A stretch of 64,000 nucleotides of DNA from Apoda limacodes (lineage: Eukaryota; Arthropoda; Insecta; Lepidoptera; Limacodidae), in contig OX291545.1 of the NCBI GenBank assembly GCA_946406115.1, positions 12,476,001 through 12,540,000 of the forward strand, in the 5' to 3' direction. Positions 1 through 11,735 of this stretch are shown here, one piece after another; position 1 is the first letter of the stretch; each line of letters begins with the position of its first letter. The notes beneath the pieces were generated by a model, which was not told the origin of the DNA, did not search any database, and saw only the letters and a program-made list of their open reading frames with translations. The translations under genes and the position numbers were made by a program.

Positions 1-487
1 CCTCTCGTATATGTAATAATTTTCTAACGTTATTTATACTTCTATTTACTATTTACTTCTATGGTAAATCATCAATAAAATACAACCGAATTAGGAACCT
101 CATCCTTATTTGAAGTCTTTCTTTATTTACTTTGGTTTTAGAAAAAAGTTATTAGTGAGATCCTGTTAAACTTTAAAAATATAACAGTTATGGGAAACGC
201 CAATTGTTTTAGCCAGTCAGCTTCATTCACTTTGACATAATGAGTGATTTGACACTTCGCTGGTCCGGCAGTGACCAGCGAATATAAAAGGAGTGTCGAA
301 CCGCGTTGCTGTGTTTTAATTTTGAAGCCAGGTAGCTAACAGTAGCCGAATTCCTTTCCGACCATATTTTGCAAATAAATTTATTAACCGCTTTCCTGAT
401 TAAGACAGGTAAGTTATTATGGTATTGCATAAACCTTGTCAAAATTTTATAAGCTTTCTGTTCTTTCTCTTCTCGTGTTTTCCTACA
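1..487. other. AT-rich unique DNA, no gene
   Basis: No repeat or coding sequence is recognised. The only organised part is a perfect hairpin followed by a TATA-like box and a consensus splice donor, listed separately. Confidence 0.5.
256..410 (+). promoter_or_regulatory. Candidate promoter and non-coding first exon (speculative)
   Basis: A perfect 10-bp stem (256-265 with 273-282, loop of 7) is followed at once by tataaaag at 283-290. A textbook 5' splice site, cag|gtaagt, has its GT at 409-410. Spacing would allow a 5' untranslated exon of roughly 95 bases starting about 25-30 bases after the TATA-like box. No initiator or start codon inside that interval decides the matter, and each motif is common by chance in AT-rich DNA. 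Confidence 0.2.
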
Positions 488-550
488 GTGACCGCTCACC
501 ATCAGGTATATCGTAGGCTTGTTTGCCACCTTAGTGGTATAAAAGAAAAG
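488..550 (+). mobile_element. LINE 3' tail fragment (family L1 of this window)
   Basis: About 60 bases match the 3' end of the LINE seen in full at 32.6-34.0 kb: 'gaccgctcaccatcaggt' and 'cttgtttgccaccttagtgg', then an A-rich tail. Extreme 5' truncation is the usual outcome of target-primed reverse transcription. Known: LINE copies are mostly 5'-truncated. Seen: only the tail is present. Confidence 0.7.
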
Positions 551-939
551 TTGGAAATCACCATTTCGTTTTCCTTACTTAGACTATATATTTTCGTTCC
601 CCCTTTTGATTAGCAAAAATTATATTTTCAGGTGCGTAGCTTTGATAAAAACACTTTGGTATCTGAAAGCGAAGACACTATTTGGATGAATTATATGCAT
701 TGAACTGCAACCTTCCACGTTTAAGGACTTGTCACTACCGCTAGTTGATCTTATTATTGACCAAACAAGCAGAAATTCTTTACAGCTCTTCGCGGAACCA
801 AAGAACGAGCTACAGCGATCGACCTCAGACATTTTTTTCTTCTTCTACCTTCTAGTTTTTATCAATACAACAATTTAAAAATGTATTTCTTTTCTTTTTG
901 TCTTACGTGCCTTTGGACTCGATCCTACGAATCCTTACC
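551..939. other. AT-rich unique DNA, no gene
   Basis: Nothing recognisable as coding or repetitive. Short T-runs only. Confidence 0.5.
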
Positions 940-1070
940 AAGGGAGGCTGCAACACCCTGGCACGCAGCAGTAAAGTAGTTCATAAAAAGAGACTGTCCC
1001 CCACATTATGATATGGATATGTTTCCAGCCACTGGTTACCCCTTCTAGTGATAAAAACCGTGAAGGTATA
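940..1070 (+). repeat. Repeat family E, distal fragment
   Basis: The stretch holding 'ctgtcccccacattatgat' and gtttccagcc matches the distal half of the repeats at 42.74-42.98 kb, 45.50-45.73 kb (reverse) and 59.45-60.13 kb, which also carry a cacgcaggact block. The proximal part with the 60-bp monomer is missing here. Family identity is unknown; no coding capacity. Confidence 0.55.
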
Positions 1071-1686
1071 GGTATGTACATTGCCTCAGCCGTTATAAAC
1101 CCTACTGCAGGGAAACTACATGCCACGTTGGCCTAGCGCGTGTTGACGGACGTTGTAAGTACATACATACATACATACTGGCTATAAAAGGCTTCTGAAA
1201 TACCTCCTTTTAACTCCATTTTTCCACACAGTCTGGCTCCACTAACAAACTTCCTGAGAGTGGAGCGAGGATTACCAGAGATGCGAGGGAAGCCGCAATT
1301 ACTGGCGGCTTTGCGTCCGCCCGAGACTGCTCGATGCCGGCTCTGAGCTACTAATCGCAAGGGTCACGCAATACGCACTAATCTGCGTTCAGGGAAGTGA
1401 TACGTGACTCCATTTACTGATTTTCTGCTGAAAGCCTTTATCTACTCAAACTATGTAGTTTAGATTGTTGACTTAAGAGAATTGTTACCATGCAAACATT
1501 AAGTTTGCGGGGATTTTAATTTAATCGCCTATAGGTTTTTTACAGATCAATGTAGTATGTTTTTATTTTTAAAGTATATTTTGTCTTACCATGTTTGTCC
1601 TGTATAGTCGAACTAGTCGAAACGTCTAGTTAATTTCAAATTATCGTAAACCAATATCGTAAAGTGGAAAGTTTCGCTATTATATG
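1071..1686. other. Unique DNA with a moderately CpG-rich part
   Basis: Holds an (ACAT)n run near 1161-1178 and a GC-richer stretch about 1240-1370 with no convincing reading frame. No repeat match noticed within the window. Confidence 0.45.
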
Positions 1687-2100
1687 TTTTTAAGGTTCAA
1701 TACCCAAAGAGTAAAAAACGGGACCCTATTACTAAGACTCCGCTGTCCGTCCGTCTGTCACCAGGCTGTATTTCATAAACCGTGATAGACAGTTGAAATT
1801 TTCATAGAAGATGTATTTCTGTTGCCGCTATAACAGCAAATACTAAAAAACAGAATAAAACAAATATTTAAGGGGGCTCCGATACAACAAACGTGTTTTT
1901 TTTTTCGATATTAATAACGGCAACAGGTAGACGCTTGAAATATTCACAGAATATTTAGTTATAAACTTACTTTAAAATCAAATAACTAAATTAAAATAAA
2001 ACAAATATTTAAGGGGCTCCCATACAACAAACGTTGTTTTTTTGCCGTTATTATAGATAATGGTACGGAACCTTTCGTGCGTGAGTCCGACTCGTTTGTA
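1687..2100 (-). repeat. Lepidopteran dispersed repeat with cgagtcggactc, internally duplicated
   Basis: Read on the minus strand it runs from cgagtcggactcacgcacg through aaaggttccgtacc to acagcctggtgacagacgg and gggtcccgttttt, an order I recognise from many lepidopteran genomes; I cannot assign a class. A unit of about 141 bp is directly duplicated: 'caaatatttaagggggctcc' at 1861 recurs with one difference at 2002. No open frame. Confidence 0.6.
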
Positions 2101-2784
2101 ATAGGCTTCCTACTTTTCAGCCAGAAGACGTCCACTAAAGAGCGCAGGTCTCCCCGATACGTTTCCATTATCACAATGCCCATTGCTGAGCCGTTTGCAT
2201 CCACTGGCTTTTTCCGGCTTTAACCAGATTGTCTGTCCAACTGCACAGCACCTGGAAGGAGGTGGTTCGATGCTGCTAGACGTTTGTTACTCTTTATTTA
2301 TATCTAAAATATCAACTTAAGTATCTATATTAAAAATCTATATATGTTTATTTATTAATGCAGGAGTTTTTTTATTGTTACTGCATTACGGTTTCCCAGT
2401 TACTACATACTATTGCATACACAAAAGTAATGTTATATAAAATTCATATTCATTAAATATCTCCTTGTAGGTACCTATCTACCTTGAGCTCGCACACATC
2501 GAAATCTTGTCAGTAATCGATTCGCCGTGTAAATTATCCTAATATTACATCAAAAGTCGGCGTTAATCAAAGCAAGGCATACAATAGCATATATCAATAA
2601 TCGGCTAAAGAGCTCGGTAATCCGTCAGTGAGCGGCGCGACATGCACCGTATGATGTGCCCACAATGGGACATTACAGGCGGGTGACGCGCTAGGAGCCC
2701 ACCTACGCCACAGTATCATCACAATAATCATTAAATCGTATCTATTATGTAAACTTTATCTACAGATATACAATGTAAAACATA
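2101..2784. other. Unique DNA, no gene
   Basis: AT-rich, with a GC-richer patch around 2600-2710. No repeat or coding match is seen. Confidence 0.45.
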
Positions 2785-2855
2785 CCTAGTTGTTAAACCC
2801 ACAATAATCTTTACAGTCTATGTAAGTGTTTTACCAATTGAGCTATCGAGGCACA
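2785..2855 (-). mobile_element. tRNA-derived SINE head, fragment
   Basis: On the minus strand, tagctcaattgg fits the RNA polymerase III A box and gggtttaacaac is a decayed B box about 45 bases downstream, the spacing of a tRNA. The acceptor stem does not pair and there is no good anticodon arm, so this is a SINE promoter remnant and not a working tRNA gene. Confidence 0.5.
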
Positions 2856-2949
2856 AGTCTGGCCAAATTGCACCAAAGTTTGTTCATAATTACGCATTTT
2901 TACAGTAACAAACATTTCACATTTATAATATTAGTCCAGCTACAACAGA

Positions 2950-3700
2950 CATTCTAAAACCTAAAACATACCAAATATTTAACTAAAAGCAGGCGAGATT
3001 CGTGGTAACTTTATAGTTGCAGCTATAGCTGGAGCAACTTGTACTACTATTTGAACTTGCAATAAAATGCCGCCTGCTTATAGTTAAATATAAGTTATAT
3101 TTTAGGTGCAGTTGTTTTCTTCTTTTTTGTATTTTGGGCAGTCAGGTTTTTTTTAATTCTATATTTTTATGACAGCTTTTAGTTCCAGTTTTTTTTACTT
3201 TATTTTCGACTCCCACTTGAGTATTTTACTATAAGTATTAATTTTCGGAATAGCATCTTCAATTTCCTTATTTTGATACCCTACTCGAGGGATTAAAAAA
3301 ACTGGTTGCCTGTAAAGTCGGTATACGGGCGAAAGTTTTACGTGACAATGATTTTATGTCTGTCTCTCTCGCTCTTAGGCGGGCTAACCATGCCGCGTGC
3401 CTCTCACTCGCTCTCATTGTGAGCGCATAACGTGAGCGGAGCGTAACGCAGTTTCTTGAAGTGTCACCCGGCAAACCAATTTATAAGACGTTGTCACGTC
3501 AAAAAATTTTTTTAGCCCGCACATTAAAGCGTATAACATCCGCCATTTTGTTTTTTTTTAACGTCACCTATCGAGGAACACTTCTTACCATATTATCAAG
3601 ACAAATCCTACGATACCTTAATAATACATATTCACCCAGCCGTTTGGAAGATACGGTAATAAAGAAATTTAGATACATATGTAACATACATAGGTAGAAG
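2950..3700 (+). repeat. Palindromic repeat family G, copy 1 (interrupted)
   Basis: Two arms surround a short centre: ccaaatatttaact..gcaggcg on the left and cgcctgcttatagttaaata on the right pair as an imperfect hairpin. The downstream body (ctcgagggat, then cacattaaagcg and tatcaagacaaatcctacg) matches 11.4-11.7 kb. Between these, about 3296-3507, sits DNA that the 11-kb copy lacks, so this copy took an insertion. Family unknown; non-coding. Confidence 0.6.
3296..3507 (+). mobile_element. Insertion inside repeat G, TIR-like ends
   Basis: This is the roughly 210-base segment absent from the copy at 11.5 kb. It contains acgtgacaa (3340-3348) and the inverse ttgtcacgt (3491-3499), with a CpG-rich middle (ctctcactcgctctcattg). 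I recognise the general sequence as a lepidopteran interspersed repeat but cannot name its superfamily. Exact ends and target duplication are unclear because both flanks are A/T runs. Confidence 0.5.
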
Positions 3701-4721
3701 ATACAGTCGACATAGTGGAATCTCATCAATTTTTCAAAATTATTTCTAATGTATGTACGTACACAACCCAGTTTATGTTTCATAAAATATGAGATAGAAC
3801 TAGTGGTGGATACAATTTAATTATGATCTATACTAATATTATCTAACGACTTTGTTGTTTTTGTTTCAACAAACTAATCACTGAAACTACCAGTCGATTA
3901 AAATTTTATTTTTTTTCTTCTAAAGCTGCTACACCCTTCAGAAGCGCAAAAAACAAGTCAGATAGAACCCTAAGCAAAAACAATGTTATATAGCGCGGTC
4001 GAGCGATGGGATGGGGGACTGGATAAAATAAGTCATATCTAAATATATAGTATATTAAATTTAAATTAGCACTATTAGACAAACAAGACGATCACGGATC
4101 AATTCGCTCGCGACCGTCAACTCAAGTCCAACCACCCGAGTAGCTGTCGGGCCGAGTTATCGAGCGTCGATCTCCGCCGCTCTCACCTGCACCGCCACTG
4201 TCTGTCAATAATCTTTTTACAATAAAAGTATAAATCGCAGAGTAAAAAATATCTGTCTTAATAAAAATATGTTTTTCCGTTACAAAAGATTAAAATCGTT
4301 ATCGTGGCAGCTAACGCGGTCGTGTCTTACTTGAATGGACGTTGTCGGGAAGATTTGATTGCGCAGGAGACAGAATTGCTGTGAAAAGGGGACCGTTCAA
4401 AAAGCGATCGTTCAAATTATTTGACAGCATTGACTGAATGCTCCGTGCTTGATATACTGAATTTTGGTTTTTTTTGTTACTTAAATTGAAATATGCATTT
4501 TATGCTAAGTATGTGAATTCAGTAGTTGCTAACATATATAACATAAGTGGTTTTATATGTTCCTGAAAGCTATTATTACTTCGTTGTTGAAAGAATTAAA
4601 TTTTGTACATTTTTGTGTCCATGTCCCATAAAAGTGGTAAAATGAAAACCTAGGGTCTGAACATTATAAGCCCCTTTGCCAATTTTAAACAAACTATAAA
4701 AAGTCAATATTGCTGCTATAC
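3701..4721. other. Unique DNA, CpG-rich patch at 4080-4210
   Basis: Mostly AT-rich without repeats. The patch around 4080-4210 is notably richer in CG dinucleotides (for example gagcgtcgatctccgccgc) and has no long frame; it could be regulatory DNA, but nothing proves it. Confidence 0.4.
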
Positions 4722-5165
4722 TATTTTTTAATACCACTAAGATGGCAAACAAGCTTACGGTCAGCCTCATGGTTAGCGGTCACCGTAGCCTATAGACGCT
4801 TGCAACAACAGGGGTACTCCTCTCGCGTTGCCGATCATTCAAAAATCTAATAACTTCTTTCTTGAAGAACCCCATACTGTAATCCTTTGAGAAAACCTTG
4901 GCAGGGAGCTCATTCCACAACCCAAGAGTTCGCGGAAGGAAGTTTCTCTGTAACCGCACTGTACGCGTCCATTTAGGTTCTATGGTATGAGAACGAACTA
5001 CCTGCCGATTGCGAGCGGTGTGATGGCAGAAAAGTAGCCGTGGCCATCATTTCAAGCAATTCCTCAGTACACATCCCATAGTACAAGCGGTATAACACAC
5101 ACAGGGAGGCAAAGTCTCTCCTCAGACTTAAGGGCTCGATACGGCAAGTAAGTGTCCAAAACACA
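4722..5165 (-). pseudogene. LINE family L1, C-terminal coding region and 3' tail
   Basis: On the minus strand the frame beginning near 5160 reads LTCRIEPLSLRRDFASLC and continues to YRLYYGMCTEELLEMM, the C-terminal end of the reverse-transcriptase protein of the family at 32.6 kb. It then loses frame (ATATF, then frameshift; TRTVRLQRNFLPR is readable in another frame). The conserved 3' UTR and 'ggtattaaaaaat' tail follow to 4722. A 5'-truncated, inactive copy. Confidence 0.75.
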
Positions 5166-6244
5166 CGCAGTTTAAAAGTTAGAGGGGAGGACGGAATTAT
5201 AAGCCTGTGAAATACGGACGGACGGACATTGATTGATTTGTAAGGGTTTTAGGAAACCTTAAAAACATAATTAGGCGGGAACAAAGTACGTGTTTGCTCT
5301 CACTCTTGAAGCAGGTATAATGGAATTTTGATCAATTTCTGTTAAAAAAAACGTGAACTGCGTCCCTGTTTTCTACTCTTTTCAACAATAATTCAATAAA
5401 TATAACATTTCAAAACTATCAAAATGTTTGAAAAGTTAATATAAATTTTTAACATTTTTTTTATTTCAAACATTAATTATACTTTTTTTATTATTTTTTT
5501 CATGAGTTGTGTCTAAAAGTGCCTTTTATATCTTTTCCATAGTAGAGGGGTGGAAAGTAGAAAGAAAGTAGTCTCACTCGGTCACAAAATATGATTAGCT
5601 CAGTCGACGTATATTGAATCACTCACTAGTTCACTACACTCAGGTACTAGCATAGTATTATATAATCTGTGACTCAGGACTCTACTTTAGCATCCTTCGC
5701 TACTTTCTGAATTCAAAAAGCACCCTCGCCGTAAAAATATTTTTAGCTTCCTTTTAATATAATCTACAGATTAACAGATTAGTACCTGTATTTTAACACT
5801 TCTACCATTCATATTGTCAATGAATTTCACATTTTTCCCGGGAATTATCATAAACTGAGCGCAGACAAAAAACAAACCGAGTGCCGCCGCGGGTATCAGT
5901 TAGTATATTGATATTTTCAAACACCATTGTTATATGGTGTTTATATTGTTACAATATGAGGGTACGACAACACTGTGTGCACTTTCTGACAGATGTCGGT
6001 TACACACAATTCAGCATTGAAAGCAACTGTCACTCAAATGTCATAACATCGCTCAACTGTAAATTTAGCGGCTAATTTCCCTTAGAATCGGATTTTTGGC
6101 TATTTGGCATAAAACATGACGAATCAGAGAATAAGGGAAAAGTTTGAATAGAATGTTCCATCTTGGTTATTAAGGTTTAAATTTTTTTTATTATTACAAG
6201 CTTTTATTTAACTTCACATGTTTATGTGTTAGTATAAATCTTGC
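5166..6244. other. Unique AT-rich DNA, no gene
   Basis: No repeat or coding match recognised. Short cggacgga repeats near 5212-5225. Confidence 0.45.
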
Positions 6245-6515
6245 AAAAAAGTCGGTCGGTGGTTCGAACCCCGGGGTCGGCGTATACCAATGAGTATTTT
6301 CTTAATTTCTCAAGTACACTAATTTATTTATTCACACCACTGGCTTTTCGGTGAAGGAAAACATCGTGAGGAAACCTGCATACGTCAAAAAAAAAAGACG
6401 TATGTGAAGTCCACGATCCGCACTAGGTCCGCGTGTGGTCTATGACCCAAATTACCCTCGTTGAGGGTAGGCCGTGCCCCAGCAGTGGGGACGTATGAAG
6501 GCTGGCAATGATAAA
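6245..6515 (+). mobile_element. tRNA-derived SINE, 5'-truncated
   Basis: Starts with a B-box-like gtggttcgaacccc (near 6261-6274), then the SINE body: 'cggtgaaggaaaacatcg', gaggaaacctgcatacgtc, gacccaaattaccc and cccagcagtgggg. The A box is lost. I recognise this body as a common lepidopteran SINE-type repeat; the exact family name is not claimed. Three partial relatives lie at 18.07, 25.51 and 44.12 kb. Confidence 0.7.
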
Positions 6516-7369
6516 TCTTGCAAGCCAAATTTGACCCGCTTCCCGGCGTTCAATTGAATTGAAATTTGGTCCACTTATGTAACTTGGATGACAATGCATT
6601 AATATGGTAATGTGTGTGTGTATAACGGGTTATACAAGTTTACTATACAATATTAGCGCTTTAAGCTTTTAAAATTTTTACATATTTTTCTATTTTATTG
6701 TATTTTTTACTTTTTTTGGATTTAAATAAAAGCTTGTTTCTTTTATTTATTTTAAATTTCATATCTTCTAGTTACCTGTGTTCAAGTAGCGACTTGTTGT
6801 ATAAAACCACAAAAGTTATGTGTATCTTCATTAAGTTTTAAGGCTACTGGATGCAGATTTCACTGTTTATAGCTTAGGATCTAAAATGTAGTTACGTGAA
6901 TAAAAACAATATTAAAAACTCCCGAAAAACTGGATTCGAGCCTTTCTGAGTTCAACACAAAATTCCAAAAGTTCTCTTTCATACTTACGACCTACTATTG
7001 TGTGGCGCTAAAAATGTGAAAGTTTAAGAAAAAACGTTTTTTTGTGAAGGTCTTTTTAATCTTAAAAATAGTTCTTACCTATATGCAAGTAGTTATCGAT
7101 TTGTGGTTTTTATACAGAGATATTTGTCTTTTTCGTGAGACAAACCATTTTAATGAAAAATCGATTGAAAAGTTTGAACGAACAATACACACACAAAAAT
7201 ATTTTCTCTAGAAACTATTTACTAGTAGTAAACAACTAGAGAAACTATTTAGTAGTACTATAGAGGCACACCTATAGATGTCTGTTTTATTTACAATTGA
7301 AATTATCTATAATTTTAAAAAACCTGATGCAAAGAATCATATTGATTGATCTAGTTACGGTAGCCTAAA
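6516..7369. other. Unique AT-rich DNA, no gene
   Basis: Short TG run near 6611-6620. At 7205-7256 a phrase ctag..aaactattta(c/g)tagta is present twice in direct order, a small local duplication. Confidence 0.4.
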
Positions 7370-7570
7370 ATCCCTCACCAGTTTATTCTAATTTCTCTTT
7401 CCTGTTCCATCATCAGACTCTGGTCACTATGTATCTATAACTTATTTATTATGACCATTCCAATGAGCCCAAACATGATATCTCTGCTGTAAATTGGTCA
7501 GGAGTTAGCTATTCTGCAGATTCCAGGTGATGAGGTCAACGTTACTTTGTTACGAAATTTCGATTTGATC
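7370..7570 (+). repeat. Dispersed repeat K, copy 1 (tentative)
   Basis: Contains catcatcagactctggtca, then caatgagcccaaac and gatgaggtcaacgtta. The 29.05-29.21 kb region shares catcattagaccctg and aatgagcccaaactcat in the same order. I recall similar strings from other lepidopteran genomes; the element type is unknown and it has no coding capacity here. Confidence 0.4.
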
Positions 7571-10440
7571 AAACTTGAAGAAGTTGCTGATATCTCTTTA
7601 TCAACTCTAAAAGAGTGAAGATGATCGCATTTCTTCAAACAGCTGAACGCATTTTCTTGAATAATAGCTAAGAACACTCTAGATCAACTTACCTTTCAAA
7701 CAAAATAAAAGTGCGGCCAAGTGCGATTCTGGTTGGGTTTCCTAGAAACTTATTGTATATAGAAAAGTTCTTGCATCAGGATATCAAATCTCACAGGTTT
7801 ATGCCTTAATTATCAGTTTTTGGGTTTTTCCTATGTTTGTGATGTAAGAAGTTGCTTCCTGATTTCATGATTCTAGGACAACTGGAAGTAAGTAGGTTTT
7901 GATTTATTTGTGAATGCCAAAATATGTGACAAAAAAGGCCACATCTCAGCCTTATTTTTTTTAATGCGTTGACTTAAACAACTTGAGTTTTTTACAGTTT
8001 CAAGGGACCGTTTGATATTAATTTCAACTTGATACCTTCACGCGTTCCTGAGAAAAATTGTCTTTACAAAGAGATAGACGTCTGTCTACAAAGTTATTCT
8101 ATAAGGGTTTCTCTTTTCCTTTTGAAGTACGGAACCATAAAAACTAAATCAAAATCTCACCAATCCTCTTTACATACATTGCAAAACTGAAAAAATTATA
8201 AAAGTTAACAATAATAACAAACAAGTCATAAGTCCGACTACACTCTGCTCTGTTTACGAATGTACAGTGGTAACATCAACACTGAGGGGCATTACGTAAA
8301 ATTACTGTTTATTAGAAAGCTACTGTCTAAACAAAATAACAAAGGAATTGATTCAGACCAGTTGGTCCGCTGTCGATTTCGTGGCATGAGACCTGCCGCG
8401 TGGAGCACACATCCGTCTCGAACGGTCGGCGGCGTCGAGCAAATTATAGACAATACTCGATGACGTATTATTTTTTCAACGCTCTCGGGTGAGAAATGCG
8501 TGATTGGGGACCGGTACAAGATTACAGACTGCGAGATCTCGCCACCGGCAGACCTCACTTACTTATAATCATTTTTAGACTATAATAAAGTGTTAGAGTG
8601 AGTAATTATTGCCACCCAACTAGTTTCAGATGATAGTTTACAAGTGTAAGAATGAAATTAAGGTGGATATTTTAAAATTTTACAACCAACGTGAGTATAG
8701 TCGATAAAAGTTATTTCAAATTTAGAAACGATGAACGCTAATTTTGACACCTTGAATGTTAAATTCCATTAAAGGTTTTATGCAAATTTAGATTTGGATC
8801 ACAGGTTTGAAACCTGCAAATTAGGGAGGAAATTATAGGGTTAGGGTGCCGATGGCAGGTTTATATGCTGGATAACAGGCAGGCCCTCGCCGCCGCTCGG
8901 CAAAACATCCAATCAATAGGATTATAAAAAAAACCGCAAAAGATATAAAATGTGCGATTATGAACTAATCTGGATCTTGTTAAGTATCAATTTAAGAGAT
9001 TGCGTGCGTTGACTTCTTGTAAGATATATTATGTAAATTAGTTTATGAAAATCAATCTATCAACCTGTCTTTTACCTGTTACTGGGGCCGTATACAATTT
9101 GTTTTATTGTAACAGGTACCTCCATAATTGTAATAGGTACCTTTTTAATTGTAATTGTAAAAGGTACCTATTCCTTTAAATTACTGATTATGTAATTAAT
9201 TACACTGAATATACATACTTGTATTAACTGGGCGTTTTCTTCCTATATATGTAACTTTAAAATAATAATACTATCACACCCATAGGCGTATCAAGATATA
9301 TTTTTTTGGACGATTTATATAGGCTTTGCGGTTCAGGCCTCAATTTTAGGAAAAAGTTCATACATAGGAATGGATTTTTAATATAAAAACATATCTATTT
9401 ACAAAAAAAAAATCTTTTTAGATATGTACCCCTTCTGAATACACCTATATAATTATATTTTCTTTGTCTTTAATTACGAAATGACGAAAAATCCTTATTT
9501 ATATTTAACTGTGTTTTTTTTTTTTAATCTTATTTAAAAAAAAACATAGCTACAAAGTAAAGTTTTATGGCGGAAAGTTATAATTATTAATATTAAGTAC
9601 AGTTTTATAAAAAATAATTAAGTAGGTTTATCGAAAGGAACCAGAAGCAAATAACCTAAGACAATATACATTAAATTTGACAAAACCGCTTCAACTGTCT
9701 CGAACCTATCGAAGCTTAATCGAATAATTCAAAACAGTGCAACAATTCGCTAACAAATTAATATAGGTGTTTCGATTGTTGGCGGCCGGGACCGGTGAGC
9801 CGATTACAAGGCGGCTGGTAGGTAATAAGCCCGCCGCCTGCCACCCTATACTCAACTTAATGCTCTCGCAATTTCATTCAGAATAATGAATACAATAAAA
9901 AAAACGTTTTCGACGGACGGAACCCTAAATAAGAGCAGGCGACGTGGACTGCGCGACTCCTTGTTCGTCCAGTCTTGTATTCATCTCCCGAAGATTGGTT
10001 TAAACATAATTATTTTGTTAATAAAAAAGTAAACGATATCTATGGTGTACATGGAGACTGGCCTATAGCATCAGTATTAACAAAAGGAAGTGGGGAGGGG
10101 GGCACATTTACTCATAGGCTCAGCAAACACCAAACTTTCCCCCAAGAGTTCCTGTTTACCGTCAAATAGGTAGTACGAACGTGACAATATGCAAGTTGAT
10201 TAATGCCTTGTTGCGTGCGGCCTAGTCTTATATTGAAGTTTTCTCACATAATGCGGGAAAATTTGAAGTAAGTAATAGGCATACTACTTAGTACATAGTT
10301 TTATTATAGATGCCTATAGGCATCAAATAATATGCAATTGACATAATTGCGTATCTCTACACCCGTAGATGTCTGTCCGCCCACAAATAATGACGTTTAT
10401 TTTAAATCAATTAGTTGCTCAGTGTCACAAAGTCACAGGT
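7571..10440. other. Mostly unique DNA with two CpG-rich patches
   Basis: No recognisable gene. CpG-rich patches lie near 8380-8550 and 9775-9970 (gcggccgggaccggtgagcc; cccgccgcctgcc). The open frames there (8260-8463, 8292-8558 reverse, 9975-10169) resemble no protein family. Three ggtacct words lie close together around 9113-9171. Confidence 0.4.
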
Positions 10441-10987
10441 CTATTTAAGACTCCCGGTACAGCATTAAGCGACAACATCAAACAATAATTTCCGAAAAAG
10501 CAATTATCATTACAGAGATAGGAGGGTCGAATGCGATCGCATTAGCGTCATAAAAGGGGAGAGACTTTCCGCTGCGCCTCCGGGACGCCCGTCGGCGAAA
10601 GACAGTTACATATTACGCAATAAAGAGCTGTTCTCGCGAAAGGAAGTGTGAAAATGAACAACATCAAGGGGTTATCTTGAATTACTCACTAAAAACTTAT
10701 TGCCGGATCGTACGGGTCTCAGAAGGGGTGTGGGGGTGTAAGTGGGGGTTGGATTTCCCGCGAACAGATAAGGGCGCGCTATTGGGATCGCGCCGTTCTC
10801 ATCCAATTACACGGTCGAGCGATCACGGATGAGCGAAGCGAGGCGCAGATAAAAAGCTTCTGCCTCCGCGGGGATTGTCGCCCGGCTAACGGCATCAGCT
10901 ACTCTTACAAACCTATCTGGCATCTTTCGTTTGGATTCGAAGTATGAGCAGAACACATATAAAATAATTTGTTTGTTTATCAGAAAT
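10441..10987. promoter_or_regulatory. CpG-rich unique block, candidate regulatory DNA
   Basis: About 500 bases far richer in CG than the surroundings, free of recognisable repeats and of long frames. It includes a perfect palindrome tgcgatcgca at 10532-10541. Function is inferred only from composition; it might equally be ancient repeat or part of an untranslated exon. Confidence 0.25.
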
Positions 10988-11011
10988 TTAAATGACTGTC
11001 GAAAGTCTAAC

Positions 11012-11150
11012 AGTACAGTCCAAGAAACTTTTTTGACCTTCTGAACTTGGGTGTTTGGTCGCTAGTGTCGTTATAAGTTCACACCATTTCAACGTGTAAC
11101 TGTAGTTTTGATTATTGATCATCGGGTCAGAATAGTTTGTTGCACTGTAC
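11012..11150 (+). mobile_element. MITE family F, copy 1
   Basis: About 139 bp with imperfect TIRs: the left end gtacagtccaagaaac pairs with the right end gtttgttgcactgtac. The middle reads 'ggtcgctagtgtcg' and aagttcaca. Relatives lie at 18.61 kb and 53.63 kb (reverse, truncated). No coding capacity; it would need a transposase supplied elsewhere. Confidence 0.6.
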
Positions 11151-11214
11151 CTAGAACTATGTTTCAGCACCGGTGGTTCTGATAAAATAAAAATAAATAA
11201 TAATTAAATAAATA

Positions 11215-11735
11215 AAAAAACCCGACTGCAAAAACATTAAAAACTTAACAGAAATAAAACATATAAATATTTAACCATAAGCAGGCGGGACTCATTTTAA
11301 GGTTACTACTGTGTTAATTTAGTGTGAGCAATCTGTTTTTGAACTTGCATTGAAATAAGCCCCGCCTGCTTATAGTTATTTATTTGATATGTTTTAATTT
11401 TTTTATTTATTTTTATTCACAGATTTTTAGTGTTATTGTTTTCAATTTTTTTACTTGCCCTTGACTATTATTTTTTAAGTGTTATATATTTTCGTAAGCT
11501 ATTCATTTTCATACCCAACTCGAGGGTACAAAAATATTTTGATTTGGCTCACACATTAAAGCGCATAAAACTCGCTATTTTGATTTGTTTTTAATTTTAG
11601 GTTCCCAGTGTCACTCTCACAATTAAGACAAATCTAATGACATCTATCAAGCTAAAACCCATCAAGCCGTTCAGGCTACAGAGCGTGCCAAACAAATATA
11701 GTATGTACATATACATACACTCAAAAAACATAACC
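11215..11735 (+). repeat. Palindromic repeat family G, copy 2
   Basis: Opens with acccgactgcaaaaac. Inverted arms at about 11257-11300 and 11358-11405 (ccataagcaggcggg against ccgcctgcttatag) surround a 55-60 base centre. The downstream body contains ctcgagggta and cacattaaagcgcata, uninterrupted here. Non-coding. Confidence 0.6.

Noticed and set aside
2785..2855. Functional tRNA gene
   Set aside because: A and B box words are present, but the acceptor and anticodon stems do not pair; a SINE remnant fits better.
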